Assembly (NCBI RefSeq): GCF_013141765.1
Contig: NZ_WHOD01000070.1
Coordinates: forward strand, 62,001 to 126,000
Direction: 5' to 3'
DNA length: 64,000 nt
From: Paenibacillus foliorum
Lineage (GTDB): Bacteria > Bacillota > Bacilli > Paenibacillales > NBRC-103111
Below are positions 15,762 through 25,349 of the stretch, piece after piece. Each line of letters starts with the position of its first letter. Positions within the stretch are counted from its first letter, which is position 1. The translations under genes and the position numbers were made by a program. Under the pieces are notes generated by a model, which had not been told where the DNA came from, searched no databases, and worked only from the letters and a program-made list of their open reading frames with translations.

Positions 15762-16877
15762 TTATTTTAAATGCTCCGGGTTCAATCCTTCAAGCTCAGG
15801 TATAACAAATCGGCCATCCTTACGAATTAAAACATCATCGAAATAGATCTCACCGCCACCATATTCCGGCCTTTGGATCAATACAAGATCCCAGTGAATT
15901 GCCGACCGATTGCCGTTATCTGCCTGCTCGTAAGCTTGACCTGGTGTAAAATGCAAGCTTCCATCAATTTTCTCATCAAACAAAGTATCCTTCATTGGTG
16001 TTAAAATATACGGATTAAACCCTATGCTAAATTCTCCAATATGACGAGCTCCATCATCCGTATCCAGCACTTCATTAATTCTCTTTGAATCGCTGCTCGT
16101 TGCTTCAACAATTTTGCCATTTTCAAATCGAAAGCTAATATTTTCAAAAGTAATCCCCGCATGTACGGATGGTGTGTTGTAGGTAATAGTACCATTAATA
16201 GAATCACGAATTGGGGCTGAATATACCTCGCCGTCTGGAATGTTGCGTCGACCACAGCACTTAACCGAGCCAATGCCTTTAATCGAAAAACTAATGTCGG
16301 TGCCTGGAGAAACGATATGAACCCGATCTGTCCGGTTCATCAACTGCTGCAAGGGATCCATGGCAAGCGACATCTTGGCATAGTCCAGATTGCAGACGCT
16401 AAAGTAGAAATCTTCAAACTTCGCTGTGCTCATATTGGCTAATTGGGCCATGGATGCATTCGGATAACGCATAACCACCCAACGCGTCTTTTTAACCCGC
16501 TGTTCCATATGGACAGGTTTACGGTAATACATGTCATACAGCTTCATCTGAGCTTCTGAAACGTCGGACATTTCACTCACATTTGCTCCGGCACGAACCC
16601 CGACATAACAGTTCATATCCTTCATTCGCTTTAAATCCATCTCAGCCCAATGTTCGATCTGCTCTTTCGTTGCGGATTGCAGCATAGCACTTCGCACTTT
16701 AGGATCCGCCAGCTCTACATAAGCTTGACCTCCTCTTGCATAGATTTCTTCGATGAGACACACTACAAACTCCCGTTCGGAGCCTATCATCTCGATCAAC
16801 ACTTTCTCGCCCGGCTGAACATCCAACGAATAACCGATAATATTTTTGGCCAATGTTTGTAACCGCGTATCACGCAT
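15762..16877 (-). CDS. M29-family metallo-aminopeptidase (AmpS/PepS type)
   Basis: Predicted cytoplasmic aminopeptidase with a two-metal site. The expected ligand motifs occur in order: NIPDGEVYSAP, HIGEFSIGFNP, GSLHFTPGQAY and AIHWDLV. The total of 371 residues is within the usual family length of about 370-415. The ATG at 16877 is preferred since AAGGAGA lies 9 nt upstream; an ATG six codons earlier has none. It follows the VTT-domain gene by about 50 bp with no terminator between, so the two are probably one transcript. Confidence 0.92.
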   Translation of the reverse strand: MRDTRLQTLAKNIIGYSLDVQPGEKVLIEMIGSEREFVVCLIEEIYARGGQAYVELADPKVRSAMLQSATKEQIEHWAEMDLKRMKDMNCYVGVRAGANVSEMSDVSEAQMKLYDMYYRKPVHMEQRVKKTRWVVMRYPNASMAQLANMSTAKFEDFYFSVCNLDYAKMSLAMDPLQQLMNRTDRVHIVSPGTDISFSIKGIGSVKCCGRRNIPDGEVYSAPIRDSINGTITYNTPSVHAGITFENISFRFENGKIVEATSSDSKRINEVLDTDDGARHIGEFSIGFNPYILTPMKDTLFDEKIDGSLHFTPGQAYEQADNGNRSAIHWDLVLIQRPEYGGGEIYFDDVLIRKDGRFVIPELEGLNPEHLK

Positions 16878-16928
16878 AGCATTATTCTCCTTCATGTATA
16901 GTTTGTTTAAAATTCATTTCAATCAAAA

Positions 16929-17522
16929 TTATGATTTATTACTGCCAAACCATCTTTTCTTATAAACATTACCGACTAAAATCAGTCCGATAAACAGAGC
17001 CGAAAGAATAAGAAATCTCCCTTTATACTGGTGAAAATACAATAAATCATGTCCGATTAATGATTCCAATAAAATAATCGGCGCTTTACCTACGATAGTC
17101 CCCATTACAAAATCGCGTGTACTGACCTTCATGACCGCAGCGGCCAAGTTAATTCCGAATGATGGTATTACCGGAATAACACGCCCGATCGTTATGTACA
17201 TAAAACCATTATTTTCGAGTTTATCGTTAATTTTATTTAGGTAAACATACTTCTTGAGCTTTCTTTCCACCCAGTCTTTGGCATAGTATCGCGCTATCCA
17301 AAAGAAAATAATCGCTCCCAGAACAGACGCAACATAATTGACAAGAAAACCCATCCAAAAACCGAATATCAGCACATTGGCCCCAGCAATTACTACAAAA
17401 GGTATAAACGGCAGTACCGTCTGCACGAAGACCAGCAATGCTCCAGCAATACGTCCCCATAACCCCCATGAATTTAGGGCGTCAGATAAATGCTGGACAT
17501 TCAAGTTGACCAATGCTAACAC
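16929..17522 (-). CDS. TVP38/TMEM64 (VTT domain) membrane protein
   Basis: About 197 residues with five or six hydrophobic segments and the VTT-domain core: FGFWMGFLVNYVASVLGAIIFFW, RYYAKDWVERKL, ITIGRVIPVIPSFGINLAAAVMKV and VGKAPIILLESLIG. Members of this DedA-related superfamily act in lipid transport or scrambling. The start is uncertain: GTG at 17522 has AGAAGGG too close, and TTG at 17513 fits that site better. The C-terminus is short and basic. It is likely co-transcribed with the aminopeptidase. Confidence 0.88.
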   Translation of the reverse strand: MLALVNLNVQHLSDALNSWGLWGRIAGALLVFVQTVLPFIPFVVIAGANVLIFGFWMGFLVNYVASVLGAIIFFWIARYYAKDWVERKLKKYVYLNKINDKLENNGFMYITIGRVIPVIPSFGINLAAAVMKVSTRDFVMGTIVGKAPIILLESLIGHDLLYFHQYKGRFLILSALFIGLILVGNVYKKRWFGSNKS

Positions 17523-17606
17523 TTCCCTTCTACCCCCTTATTGTACCACTTTCTTGCCATTAATTCATAATAGTGAGCATTTCTCTTATAAAAGCGGCAA
17601 TTGGAC

Positions 17607-17634
17607 TTGACATAGGCGGGTATAGTCTTATAAA
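17607..17634 (+). promoter_or_regulatory. rpsD promoter
   Basis: Perfect -35 TTGACA (17607-17612), a 16-bp spacer and -10 TATAAA (17629-17634). Transcription would begin near 17641, about 215 nt before rpsD. Confidence 0.75.
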
Positions 17635-17640
17635 ATTAGA

Positions 17641-17857
17641 AGTCGAGAATAAGCATTCTTCTGAACAGGAAAATGTTTATGGTGGAAGCTTGTGTCACCC
17701 TCAACGAGTTTGTTGCTGGCAGGACAGCGGCTGAGATTCCTGACAGGTGCCGAGCGTTATTAGCGCTCATGGCTTTAAACAAAATCGGGCACATGCTTCA
17801 CCCGAGCTATCAACTAAACTAATCCCATAATTGTGGAAAAAAAGGAGCTCATTATAC
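17641..17857 (+). promoter_or_regulatory. structured 5' leader of rpsD, probable S4 autoregulatory element
   Basis: About 215 nt of untranslated leader separate the promoter from rpsD. It is GC-richer than nearby spacers and has several pairable segments, for example GCCGAGCGTTATTAGCGCTC. In B. subtilis rpsD is repressed by its own product S4 acting on the leader, so the same is inferred here. No Rho-independent terminator is seen in it, which points to translational control. Confidence 0.6.
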
Positions 17858-18457
17858 ATGTCACGCTACACAGGTCCTAAATTTAAATTGAGCCGTCGTC
17901 TGGGAATTTCCCTAAGCGGTAACGGAAAAGATTTGAAACGCGCATTCCCTCCAGGTCAACACGGCCCAGGCCAACGCAAAAAAATGAGCGGCTACGGCAT
18001 TCAATTGCAAGAAAAACAAAAGCTTCGTCATATGTATGGAATGAACGAAAAACAGTTCCGTAACCTGTTTGACAAAGCAAATAAACAACAAGGTATTGCC
18101 GGTGAAAACTTCATGATCTTGTTGGAAAGCCGTTTGGACAACCTGGTTTACCGTATGGGTCTATCCAACTCTCGTGCAGGAGCACGTCAATTGGTTTCTC
18201 ACGGACACGTAACTGTTAACGGTAAAAAAGTGGATATCGCTTCTTACCTAGTAAGCACTGGCGATGTGATCGGTCTTCGTGAAAAAAGCCGTAGCCTTTC
18301 CGCTATTAAAGAAGCTTTGGCAAACCGCAACTACTTGCCAGCTTACATCGAATTCAATGACGCTGCTTTGGAAGGTAAGTTTACTCGTCTTCCTGAGCGC
18401 TCTGAGCTTCCACAAGAAATTGACGAGAAACAAATCGTCGAGTTCTACAGCCGTTAA
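17858..18457 (+). CDS. rpsD: 30S ribosomal protein S4
   Basis: Primary 16S rRNA-binding protein that starts assembly of the small-subunit body; also a translational repressor of its own gene in Bacillus. 199 residues, usual length, with the N-terminal [16 protein letters not shown] segment, the [10 protein letters not shown] loop and the S4 RNA-binding domain ([27 protein letters not shown]). There are no zinc cysteines near the N-terminus. The ATG at 17858 follows AAAGGAG at about 10 nt. Strong, even codon use fits high expression. It is monocistronic. Confidence 0.98.
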   Translation: MSRYTGPKFKLSRRLGISLSGNGKDLKRAFPPGQHGPGQRKKMSGYGIQLQEKQKLRHMYGMNEKQFRNLFDKANKQQGIAGENFMILLESRLDNLVYRMGLSNSRAGARQLVSHGHVTVNGKKVDIASYLVSTGDVIGLREKSRSLSAIKEALANRNYLPAYIEFNDAALEGKFTRLPERSELPQEIDEKQIVEFYSR

Positions 18458-18471
18458 TCTTTATGATTCAC

Positions 18472-18511
18472 AAAAAAAGCGTTGGCTGCACATGCAGTCA
18501 ACGCTTTTTTT
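18472..18511. terminator. bidirectional terminator between rpsD and tyrS
   Basis: Long stem AAAAAAAGCGTTG-CTGCA/TGCAG-CAACGCTTTTTTT, usable in both directions by the convergent rpsD and tyrS. Confidence 0.92.
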
Positions 18512-18522
18512 GTATGCTTGGT

Positions 18523-19782
18523 TTAAACAAATTTAGCAAGGTAGTAGTTGCGCTTTCCTCTGCGTATAACGATGTATCTGCCTTCCATGCGATCGCTTGA
18601 TTGCAATACTTTTTCTACATCACTAACTTTAATTCCATTCAGTGATACGGCTCCGCTTTCGATATCCTGCCTAGCTTGCCGTTTGGAAGGCGCTGCTTTG
18701 ACAGCGATTAATAAATCAACAAGACCTATTTCCTCATTGCCTGAAAGCTCTGTTGAAGGTACGTCCTTAAACGCCTCTTCGATTTCTCGCCCCGATAGTG
18801 TCTCTACATTGCCGCTAAATAAAACCTCAGATATTTTGATCGCACTAAGTGCGGCATCCTCACCATGAACAAGCTCCGTCATAACACGCGCAAGCACACG
18901 TTGTGCTTCTCGTTTTTCCGGGCTCAGCTTTACTTGCTCTTCCAGCTCGGCTATCTGCTCTCTGGTTAAGAATGTGAAATATTTCAAGAACGTTACAACA
19001 TCATTGTCATCCGTGTTAATCCAGAATTGGTAGAACTGGTAAGGCGAGGTTTTCTCTGCATCCAGCCATACAGCGCCTCCTGCGGTTTTACCAAATTTAG
19101 TTCCGTCACTTTTGATTACGAGCGGCATAGTTAAACCGAAGGCTTTATTGCCAGTTGATTTGCCGATCAGCTCCAGACCCGCGGTAATATTACCCCACTG
19201 ATCGCTTCCGCCCACCTGTAAGGAACAGTTAATATCGCTATTCATCCGGAAGAAATCATAGGCCTGTAAAATCATGTAGCTAAACTCAGTAAACGAGATT
19301 CCATTGCTTAAGCGCGAATCAACACTATCTTTGGCCAGCATGTAATTAACAGAAAAGTTTTTACCGATATCCCTTAGGAAGGTAATGACATTCAGTTCCC
19401 CTAGCCAACTGTAGTTGTTAGCCATTCGAGCCGGATTAACTGTCGATTCAAAATCAAGAAATTGCGATAGCTGTCCTCTAAGCTTATCCGTCCATTCCTC
19501 TACGACATCCGATGTATTTAAAGAACGTTCCGTTGATCTACCGCTCGGATCTCCAATTAGCCCGGTACCTCCTCCCACTAAAGCCACGGGCAAGTGACCA
19601 GCCATCTGGAATCGTTTCAAACACAAAATCGGCAGCAAGTGCCCAATATGCAGACTATCAGCGGTTGGATCAAAGCCTGCATACAGAACAACCGGCTCCT
19701 CGCTTAATTTTTTAGTCAAGCCCTCTTCGTCCGTCAACTGATGAATAAGCCCTCTGTACCGTAATTCCTGTAATATATCCAT
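18523..19782 (-). CDS. tyrS: tyrosyl-tRNA synthetase
   Basis: Charges tRNA-Tyr with tyrosine. 419 residues, the usual size of bacterial TyrS. Class I signatures are present: the HIGH-type motif HIGHLLPILCLKRF, the tyrosine pocket around QAYDFFRMN and QVGGSDQWGN, and the KMSKS-type loop KFGKTAGG. The C-terminal S4-like domain (APSKRQARQDIESGAVSLNG) binds tRNA. The ATG at 19782 follows AAGGGAGAG. Expression is controlled by the T-box leader upstream. Confidence 0.98.
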   Translation of the reverse strand: MDILQELRYRGLIHQLTDEEGLTKKLSEEPVVLYAGFDPTADSLHIGHLLPILCLKRFQMAGHLPVALVGGGTGLIGDPSGRSTERSLNTSDVVEEWTDKLRGQLSQFLDFESTVNPARMANNYSWLGELNVITFLRDIGKNFSVNYMLAKDSVDSRLSNGISFTEFSYMILQAYDFFRMNSDINCSLQVGGSDQWGNITAGLELIGKSTGNKAFGLTMPLVIKSDGTKFGKTAGGAVWLDAEKTSPYQFYQFWINTDDNDVVTFLKYFTFLTREQIAELEEQVKLSPEKREAQRVLARVMTELVHGEDAALSAIKISEVLFSGNVETLSGREIEEAFKDVPSTELSGNEEIGLVDLLIAVKAAPSKRQARQDIESGAVSLNGIKVSDVEKVLQSSDRMEGRYIVIRRGKRNYYLAKFV

Positions 19783-19817
19783 TGTTTCTCTCCCTTTCTC
19801 TTTCTGATAAAATACAA

Positions 19818-20180
19818 AAAAAGCCTTCTCATCCACAAAGGGACGAGAAGGCTATTGCTCGCGGTACCACCCTAATTAAAGTATCTGCAGAAATCGTCTT
19901 CTACAATAAGAAACGGTTCTCGACACTTTCACTTCATTATGATAACGGGCTGAACCCGGCAGGAAGCTACTGACACAGAAAACAACATCAATAATAGTCG
20001 TTTCAAGCGTTCCCTTCCCCTGCTCCGGACGGTATTTCGAATGAAGGTCAAGTACCGGTTTGCAGCATCCACCAGCTCTCTGTAAGCTTGATTCCCTATT
20101 CTACTGTGCGCTGGACAAATCAATTGCCCTAGCGTCAAGTCCATCAATGCATTTTGATATGTGGTTATAAGATAGTGATT
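19818..20180 (-). promoter_or_regulatory. tyrosine T-box riboswitch leader of tyrS
   Basis: The conserved T-box AGGGTGGTACCGCG is at 19873-19860 (minus strand), followed by a terminator hairpin (19853-19822, AGCCTTCTC.../...GAGAAGGCT) and a T-run. Upstream are the AGTAGAATAGGG and AGAGAGCTGGTGGATGCTG segments of stem I. A UAC triplet (Tyr codon) at 20034-20032 sits at the specifier position, before CGTCCGGAGC. Uncharged tRNA-Tyr would pair with the specifier and T-box bulge and allow read-through. Confidence 0.95.
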
Positions 20181-20186
20181 ATAAGA

Positions 20187-20215
20187 TTTATAACACATGA
20201 CAAGACATGTGTCAA
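20187..20215 (-). promoter_or_regulatory. promoter of the tyrS T-box leader
   Basis: Minus strand: -35 TTGACA (20215-20210), exact 17-bp spacer, -10 TATAAA (20192-20187). It places the start near 20180. Confidence 0.8.
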
Positions 20216-20319
20216 ACGTTCTTGTGAGCAATTAACTACTCGCCTAGTGTCCAGAGCTTTCCCCATATGGTATAATAATCTACGTATGTTTTTCAGAATC
20301 GGGAGGAACTTTTATCGGG

Positions 20320-23300
20320 ATGAAGAAAGAAACACAAAAAAACAAAACGCTTGCCGTCATTTGGACTATTACCAAATATACAGGGACAACATTAAAATGG
20401 ATGTTGATTGCCGGTATTATAGTTGGATTCTTAGTAGCCGGAGCTGGGTTCGGTTATGTATCCGCTCTTGTTAAGGAAGATCCTATTCGCAGCAAAGAAT
20501 CTATGACAGCTCAAGTACAGGAAAATGCAATTACTGGGTTTGTCTATTTTAATGATGAGTCCATTCTAGGTCAGATCCGCTCGGAAGAAGACCGGAGATT
20601 AGCTAAGCTTGAAGATATTCCGCAGCAGGTGCTCGATGCTGTTTTTGCCATTGAGGATAACCATTTCTACGAGCATAATGGGATCGATTTTAAAGGTCTC
20701 GCACGGGCTGTCGTCCAAAAGTTAATGAACCAAGAAGTTCAAACTGGAGGAAGCACCATTACTCAACAGCTCGCTCGGCGTGTCTTCTTAACGCTAGACA
20801 GGGAAGATAGCCGGAAAGCGAAAGAGATTTTTCTTGCTATGCGTATGGAACGCCTCATGTCCAAGGATGAGATTTTACTCGCTTATTTGAATAAAATCCC
20901 TTATGGAAACGGCTCCTCAGGTTACAATCTCTATGGGATCAAAGCTGCAGCCAAAGGTGTTTTTAATATTAGTGAGCTAAAGGATATCAACATCGCTCAA
21001 GCTGCTTATTTAGCAGGACTTCCACAGCAGCCAAGCAATTATTCTACGTTCTCCAGTAAAGGGCAATTTGACGGTGCTGCATTCAAACGTGCTGTTACAA
21101 GACAACAGCTAGTGTTAAGAAGGATGCTGGAGGAAGGTAAGATTGACCAGCAGCAGTATCAGGATGCACTGAGCTTTGATCTTAAGGGATCACTCGCTGA
21201 GCCGGTCAAAAAAGCATACTCAACCTATCCTTATCTCATGATTGAGGTCGAGAAAGAAGCAGCTAAAGCTTTGCTGCAAGCACAAAATCCTAAGCTGACC
21301 TCAGCCTCTAATCCAGAGGCCTACACTGAAGCTTTGAAGAATGCCCAAGCCCAATTAAGCCGAGGGGGCTACCAGATTTATACAACGATTGATAAAGAGA
21401 TTTATGAGTCAATGCATGAAATCGCGGAAAACCCCAAAAATTTTACACCAGATGATCCAACAAAAGGTGTAGAGCAAATCGCTGCGGTCATGATTGATAG
21501 TAAAACGGGCTCCATTCTCGGGATGATCGAGGGACGGGACTTTTTTATAGAGCAGTTGAATCATGCTACCCAGGCATATCGTCAACCAGGCTCGACCATG
21601 AAGCCAATCGCGGCTTATATTCCTGCAATCGAGAAAGGCGCCATTTCGCCAGCGTCTATTATTGATGATATACCCGTCATCTTAAAGGATGGTTCCAGGG
21701 GCTATCACATTCCGGAGAACTGGGATAATCAATTTCATGGCTTGGTCACTGCACGGAAAGCTTTAAATCAATCGTATAATATTCCGGCCATCAAGCTGTT
21801 TACAGACGTAGTCGGTATTGAGCAAGCATGGAATTTCGCCAAAAAGCTTGGAATTACATCTATTACAAAGGATGATTATCATGCCCAAACCGGTGTTATC
21901 GGGGGCTTGAAGTACGGCGTTTCCGTAAAAGAATTTACTAGTGCTTATTCATCCATCGGAAACAAAGGTGTCTTCAACGAAGCATTTATGATCAACAAAA
22001 TTACGGATTCCAACGGCAAGGTTATTTACAAGCACGAATTGAAGCCAACGACCGTCTTTTCAGAGCAAACGGCCTACATTATGACGGATATGATGCGAAC
22101 CGTAGTAACTGCTGGAACAGCAACTGACTTAATGAGTAAATTCAAACATTACGGAAAGGTTCCAATAGTCGGTAAAACCGGTTCAACACAGGATGATGCG
22201 GACGCTTGGTATATGGGATATACACCGGATATCACACTGGGCGTATGGGCAGGTTACGATTCTCCCGTTCATAAGCTGAGCAAAACAACCGGCGGGACTA
22301 ATCGCGCCAAAAATATTTGGGCACTCGCATTGGACGCAGCCATTGACAAAAAACCGGAATACTTTCCAACCAAAACGTTCAAACGGCCTGATGGAATTGT
22401 AGAAATGACCGTATCCGGTTATTCTGGCAAGCTCCCAAGCGAGGAAACAAGCAAATCAGGCAAGCTAACAACCGATATTTTTAATAAAAACTTCATCCCT
22501 ACTGAAGAAGATAATGTGTTTGTCAAATTATCGATCATTCCGTACAATGGAATTCATTACATTGCCCAACCAAGTACACCTGCAGAATTTGTTAAAGAAA
22601 AAACAGTCATCAAACGAGAAAAATCAATTAACACTCTGCTGGGAGAACTGTCTGCTATTATGAACAAGGTGCCTGAAGACCGGCGCCGTCCGCTTGATCG
22701 TTACCTTCCTACCGATTATGATGAGGATGCTCCAACAGAAACAGATCCTCGAGTAGATGACGGTAAGGCACCAGATGCACCTACAACTGTTGTTGCGACG
22801 CATTCAGGCGATAAAAGTGTAGTTACGTTTCAAGCAAGCGGCAATGCCGATACCGTAGGCTACAGGCTATATCGTTCTGAAAATCGCAGTGGCTTTAAGC
22901 TGGTAAGCGGGAACATAGTTGAAGCGGGTTCCGAAACCAAATTTACCGATCAAAATGCGAGTAAAAATGTATTAGGCTATTATGTAACTGCCGTTGATGT
23001 AGCGGGCAAGGAGTCAGCACCGAGCAAAGCCTCATTCACAGACGGGACTAATATTGAGATCTTGAACCTTACACCCGACGAGAACGGTCTGATTAATCCG
23101 GGTAGCACTGGCTCGACTGGCTCGACTGGCAATACGGCCACAGGAACTCCTAGTAATGAAGGAAACAAACCAAGTACTCCTTCAACTATTCCTGTGAAAG
23201 ATCCTCCTCAAGCTCCAGTCGGATTATCCATTAAAGCGATTGGTGCGGGCATATTGTTGAGCTGGAATGCGAATGCTAATAAAGAGTCCGTTAAACAGTA

Positions 23301-23472
23301 CGTTGTCTACTACAATGATAAAGAAACGGGCAGCTTTACCAAATTAGGCACAGCAAATAACGGCACCGAATTCCGCTATTATGCTCCTGTATATGAGGGT
23401 TATTACAAAATAACTGCTGTGAATGATGCAGGTGAATCCAAAACTTCAACCACCATTTTCTTCAAGAAATAA
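20320..23472 (+). CDS. class A penicillin-binding protein (PBP1A family) with fibronectin type III domains
   Basis: Bifunctional peptidoglycan synthase anchored by one N-terminal membrane helix (about 24-50). The GT51 glycosyltransferase has the catalytic Glu112 in AIEDNHFYEHNG and GGSTITQQLARR. The transpeptidase has the active serine S425 in STMK, SYN at 485-487 and KTG at 619-621. After about residue 800 come two fibronectin type III domains joined by a Gly-Ser-Thr-Pro linker with a short GST repeat. The C-terminal FN3 pair is a Paenibacillus-like addition that probably binds wall glycan or partners. The ATG at 20320 has GGGAGGA about 13 nt upstream, slightly far. A -10 box TATAAT lies at 20271-20276, without a clear -35. 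Confidence 0.95.
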   Translation: MKKETQKNKTLAVIWTITKYTGTTLKWMLIAGIIVGFLVAGAGFGYVSALVKEDPIRSKESMTAQVQENAITGFVYFNDESILGQIRSEEDRRLAKLEDIPQQVLDAVFAIEDNHFYEHNGIDFKGLARAVVQKLMNQEVQTGGSTITQQLARRVFLTLDREDSRKAKEIFLAMRMERLMSKDEILLAYLNKIPYGNGSSGYNLYGIKAAAKGVFNISELKDINIAQAAYLAGLPQQPSNYSTFSSKGQFDGAAFKRAVTRQQLVLRRMLEEGKIDQQQYQDALSFDLKGSLAEPVKKAYSTYPYLMIEVEKEAAKALLQAQNPKLTSASNPEAYTEALKNAQAQLSRGGYQIYTTIDKEIYESMHEIAENPKNFTPDDPTKGVEQIAAVMIDSKTGSILGMIEGRDFFIEQLNHATQAYRQPGSTMKPIAAYIPAIEKGAISPASIIDDIPVILKDGSRGYHIPENWDNQFHGLVTARKALNQSYNIPAIKLFTDVVGIEQAWNFAKKLGITSITKDDYHAQTGVIGGLKYGVSVKEFTSAYSSIGNKGVFNEAFMINKITDSNGKVIYKHELKPTTVFSEQTAYIMTDMMRTVVTAGTATDLMSKFKHYGKVPIVGKTGSTQDDADAWYMGYTPDITLGVWAGYDSPVHKLSKTTGGTNRAKNIWALALDAAIDKKPEYFPTKTFKRPDGIVEMTVSGYSGKLPSEETSKSGKLTTDIFNKNFIPTEEDNVFVKLSIIPYNGIHYIAQPSTPAEFVKEKTVIKREKSINTLLGELSAIMNKVPEDRRRPLDRYLPTDYDEDAPTETDPRVDDGKAPDAPTTVVATHSGDKSVVTFQASGNADTVGYRLYRSENRSGFKLVSGNIVEAGSETKFTDQNASKNVLGYYVTAVDVAGKESAPSKASFTDGTNIEILNLTPDENGLINPGSTGSTGSTGNTATGTPSNEGNKPSTPSTIPVKDPPQAPVGLSIKAIGAGILLSWNANANKESVKQYVVYYNDKETGSFTKLGTANNGTEFRYYAPVYEGYYKITAVNDAGESKTSTTIFFKK

Positions 23473-23494
23473 CTCAGAGCTTAAACAAAACAAC

Positions 23495-23559
23495 AACACC
23501 CTGTATCTGCAAATCACCCTCGATTGTAAGGGATTTGACGGATACAGGGTGTTCTTTTG
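23495..23559. terminator. two-tier terminator hairpin after the PBP gene
   Basis: Outer stem AACACCCTGTATC/GATACAGGGTGTT and inner stem AAATC-CCCT/AGGG-ATTT, followed by a T-rich tract on the plus strand. It lies between convergent PBP and acsA genes. Confidence 0.85.
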
Positions 23560-23587
23560 TAGAAAGACTCTTAATATAAATGCTAGT

Positions 23588-25312
23588 TTAATCTTCTATT
23601 GTCGACAAATCACCGGTAGGTAAATTCAGTTCCCATGCCTTTAGTACGCGGCGCATAATTTTGCCGCTGCGTGTTTTAGGCAGCTTATCTTTAAATTCGA
23701 TCTCTCGAGGTGCAGCATGTGCAGATAAGCCTTCCTTTACAAACTTGGATATTTCCGCTTTTAATTCATCAGAAGGCGTGTAACCCTCACGCAGAGCAAT
23801 AAAAGCTTTGATGATCTCACCGCGCATCGGATCTGGTTTCCCAATAACACCCGCTTCAGCAACCGCTGGATGCTCGACAAGCTTACTTTCCACCTCGAAC
23901 GGTCCTACTCTCTCCCCCGCTGTATTGATGACATCGTCAATTCTTCCTTGGAACCAGAAATAACCGTCTTCATCACAGTAAGCGGAGTCACCCGAAATAT
24001 ACCAACCGGAGATCCGGAAATATTCTTCAAATTTGGCCGGATTGTTCCAAACCTTACGCATCATAGAAGGCCAAGGTGCTTTAATAGCCAAATTTCCCAT
24101 ACGGTACGGCGGCAGAATATTACCCGCATCATCTAAGATAGCCGCTTCTACTCCCGGAATAGGTCTTCCCATTGAGCCTGGTCGAATGTCCATACATGGA
24201 TAGTTACATATCAACTGCCCACCTGTCTCTGTCATCCACCAGGTGTCGTGAATACGATGATTGTATACCTTTAAGCCCCAGCGAACAACCTCAGGGTTAA
24301 GCGGTTCTCCTACACTTAGCACGTGGCGAAGCGATGATAAATTGAATTGCTTAACTACATCATCCCCTGCTCCCATCAGCATACGGAAAGCTGTTGGTGC
24401 GCTGTACCAAACCGTGACGCCATATTTCTCCAATGTACGGTACCAATCCTGCGGGCTAAAACGACCCCCGCGGATTACATTTGTTACCCCGTTCAACCAT
24501 GGTGCAAAGATACCATATGAAGTTCCAGTAACCCATCCTGGGTCGGCTGTACACCAGTAAACATCATTCTCCTGCAAATCAAGTACAATGCGTCCTGTAT
24601 AATAATGCTGGAGCATTGCATTGTGTACATGGAATACACCTTTTGGTTTCCCTGTTGAACCTGATGTATAGTGAATCAACAAGCCATCCTCACGATCCAC
24701 CCACTCAATATCTAAGTCCTCGGAAGCCTGTTCCATTTCCTTATAAAAATTAACATGTCCTTCTGCCAAATCAGATTCCTGTCCAACTACAATCACATGC
24801 TTCAATTCAGGAAGCTCATCTACTGGAATACGAGATACCAAAGCCGGTGTAGTAATAATTGCCGTTGCACCACTGTCCTGTAAACGATCCCTTACTGCTG
24901 TTTCCATGAAAGCTTCAAACAAGGGTCCAACCACGGCTCCAACTTTAATCGAGCCCAATAAAGCAAAGTATAGTTCAGGCGTTCTCGGCATGAAAATAAA
25001 TATACGCTGCCCCTTTGAAATCCCAAGCTTACGCAGAACATTACCAAATCGATTGGATTGTAGCTTCATTTCATGAAATGTATACTTTTCGTCACGCTTG
25101 TCATCACTGTAGTAAAGAGCAATTTTATCACGCTTGTCGGATTCAGCATGACGATCGATCGCCTCATAGGCCATATTTACATTACCTGTCGATGCCCATG
25201 AGAATTGCTTTTCAATCGCTTCCCAGCTAAACCCTGCACGCTCTTGCTCGTAGTTAGTCATATTTGATGATACGGAAACTGCTTTAATACTTTCAACATT
25301 CGAGTGGTCCAT
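23588..25312 (-). CDS. acsA: acetyl-CoA synthetase
   Basis: Activates acetate to acetyl-CoA through acetyl-AMP. 574 residues with the AMP-forming signature YTSGSTGKPKGVFH, the YWCTADPGWVTG segment, a second core motif (HDTWWMTETGG) and the C-terminal PKTRSGKIMRR, whose lysine is the usual acetylation switch. The ATG at 25312 follows GGAGGC. It diverges from acuA-acuC, whose products acetylate and deacetylate AcsA in B. subtilis, so enzyme and switch are kept together. A CcpA-type site lies in the leader. Confidence 0.95.
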   Translation of the reverse strand: MDHSNVESIKAVSVSSNMTNYEQERAGFSWEAIEKQFSWASTGNVNMAYEAIDRHAESDKRDKIALYYSDDKRDEKYTFHEMKLQSNRFGNVLRKLGISKGQRIFIFMPRTPELYFALLGSIKVGAVVGPLFEAFMETAVRDRLQDSGATAIITTPALVSRIPVDELPELKHVIVVGQESDLAEGHVNFYKEMEQASEDLDIEWVDREDGLLIHYTSGSTGKPKGVFHVHNAMLQHYYTGRIVLDLQENDVYWCTADPGWVTGTSYGIFAPWLNGVTNVIRGGRFSPQDWYRTLEKYGVTVWYSAPTAFRMLMGAGDDVVKQFNLSSLRHVLSVGEPLNPEVVRWGLKVYNHRIHDTWWMTETGGQLICNYPCMDIRPGSMGRPIPGVEAAILDDAGNILPPYRMGNLAIKAPWPSMMRKVWNNPAKFEEYFRISGWYISGDSAYCDEDGYFWFQGRIDDVINTAGERVGPFEVESKLVEHPAVAEAGVIGKPDPMRGEIIKAFIALREGYTPSDELKAEISKFVKEGLSAHAAPREIEFKDKLPKTRSGKIMRRVLKAWELNLPTGDLSTIED

Positions 25313-25349
25313 TCAGCTTGCCTCCTGATTTCATCGTTTTCCATATCAA

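Noticed and set aside
20101-20231. A minus-strand frame at 19929-20231 as a small protein gene
   Set aside because: It lies entirely within the tyrS promoter and T-box leader and has no ribosome site.
23105-23131. CRISPR-like or phase-variable repeat
   Set aside because: It is a short in-frame 9-nt repeat that encodes a GST linker inside the PBP.
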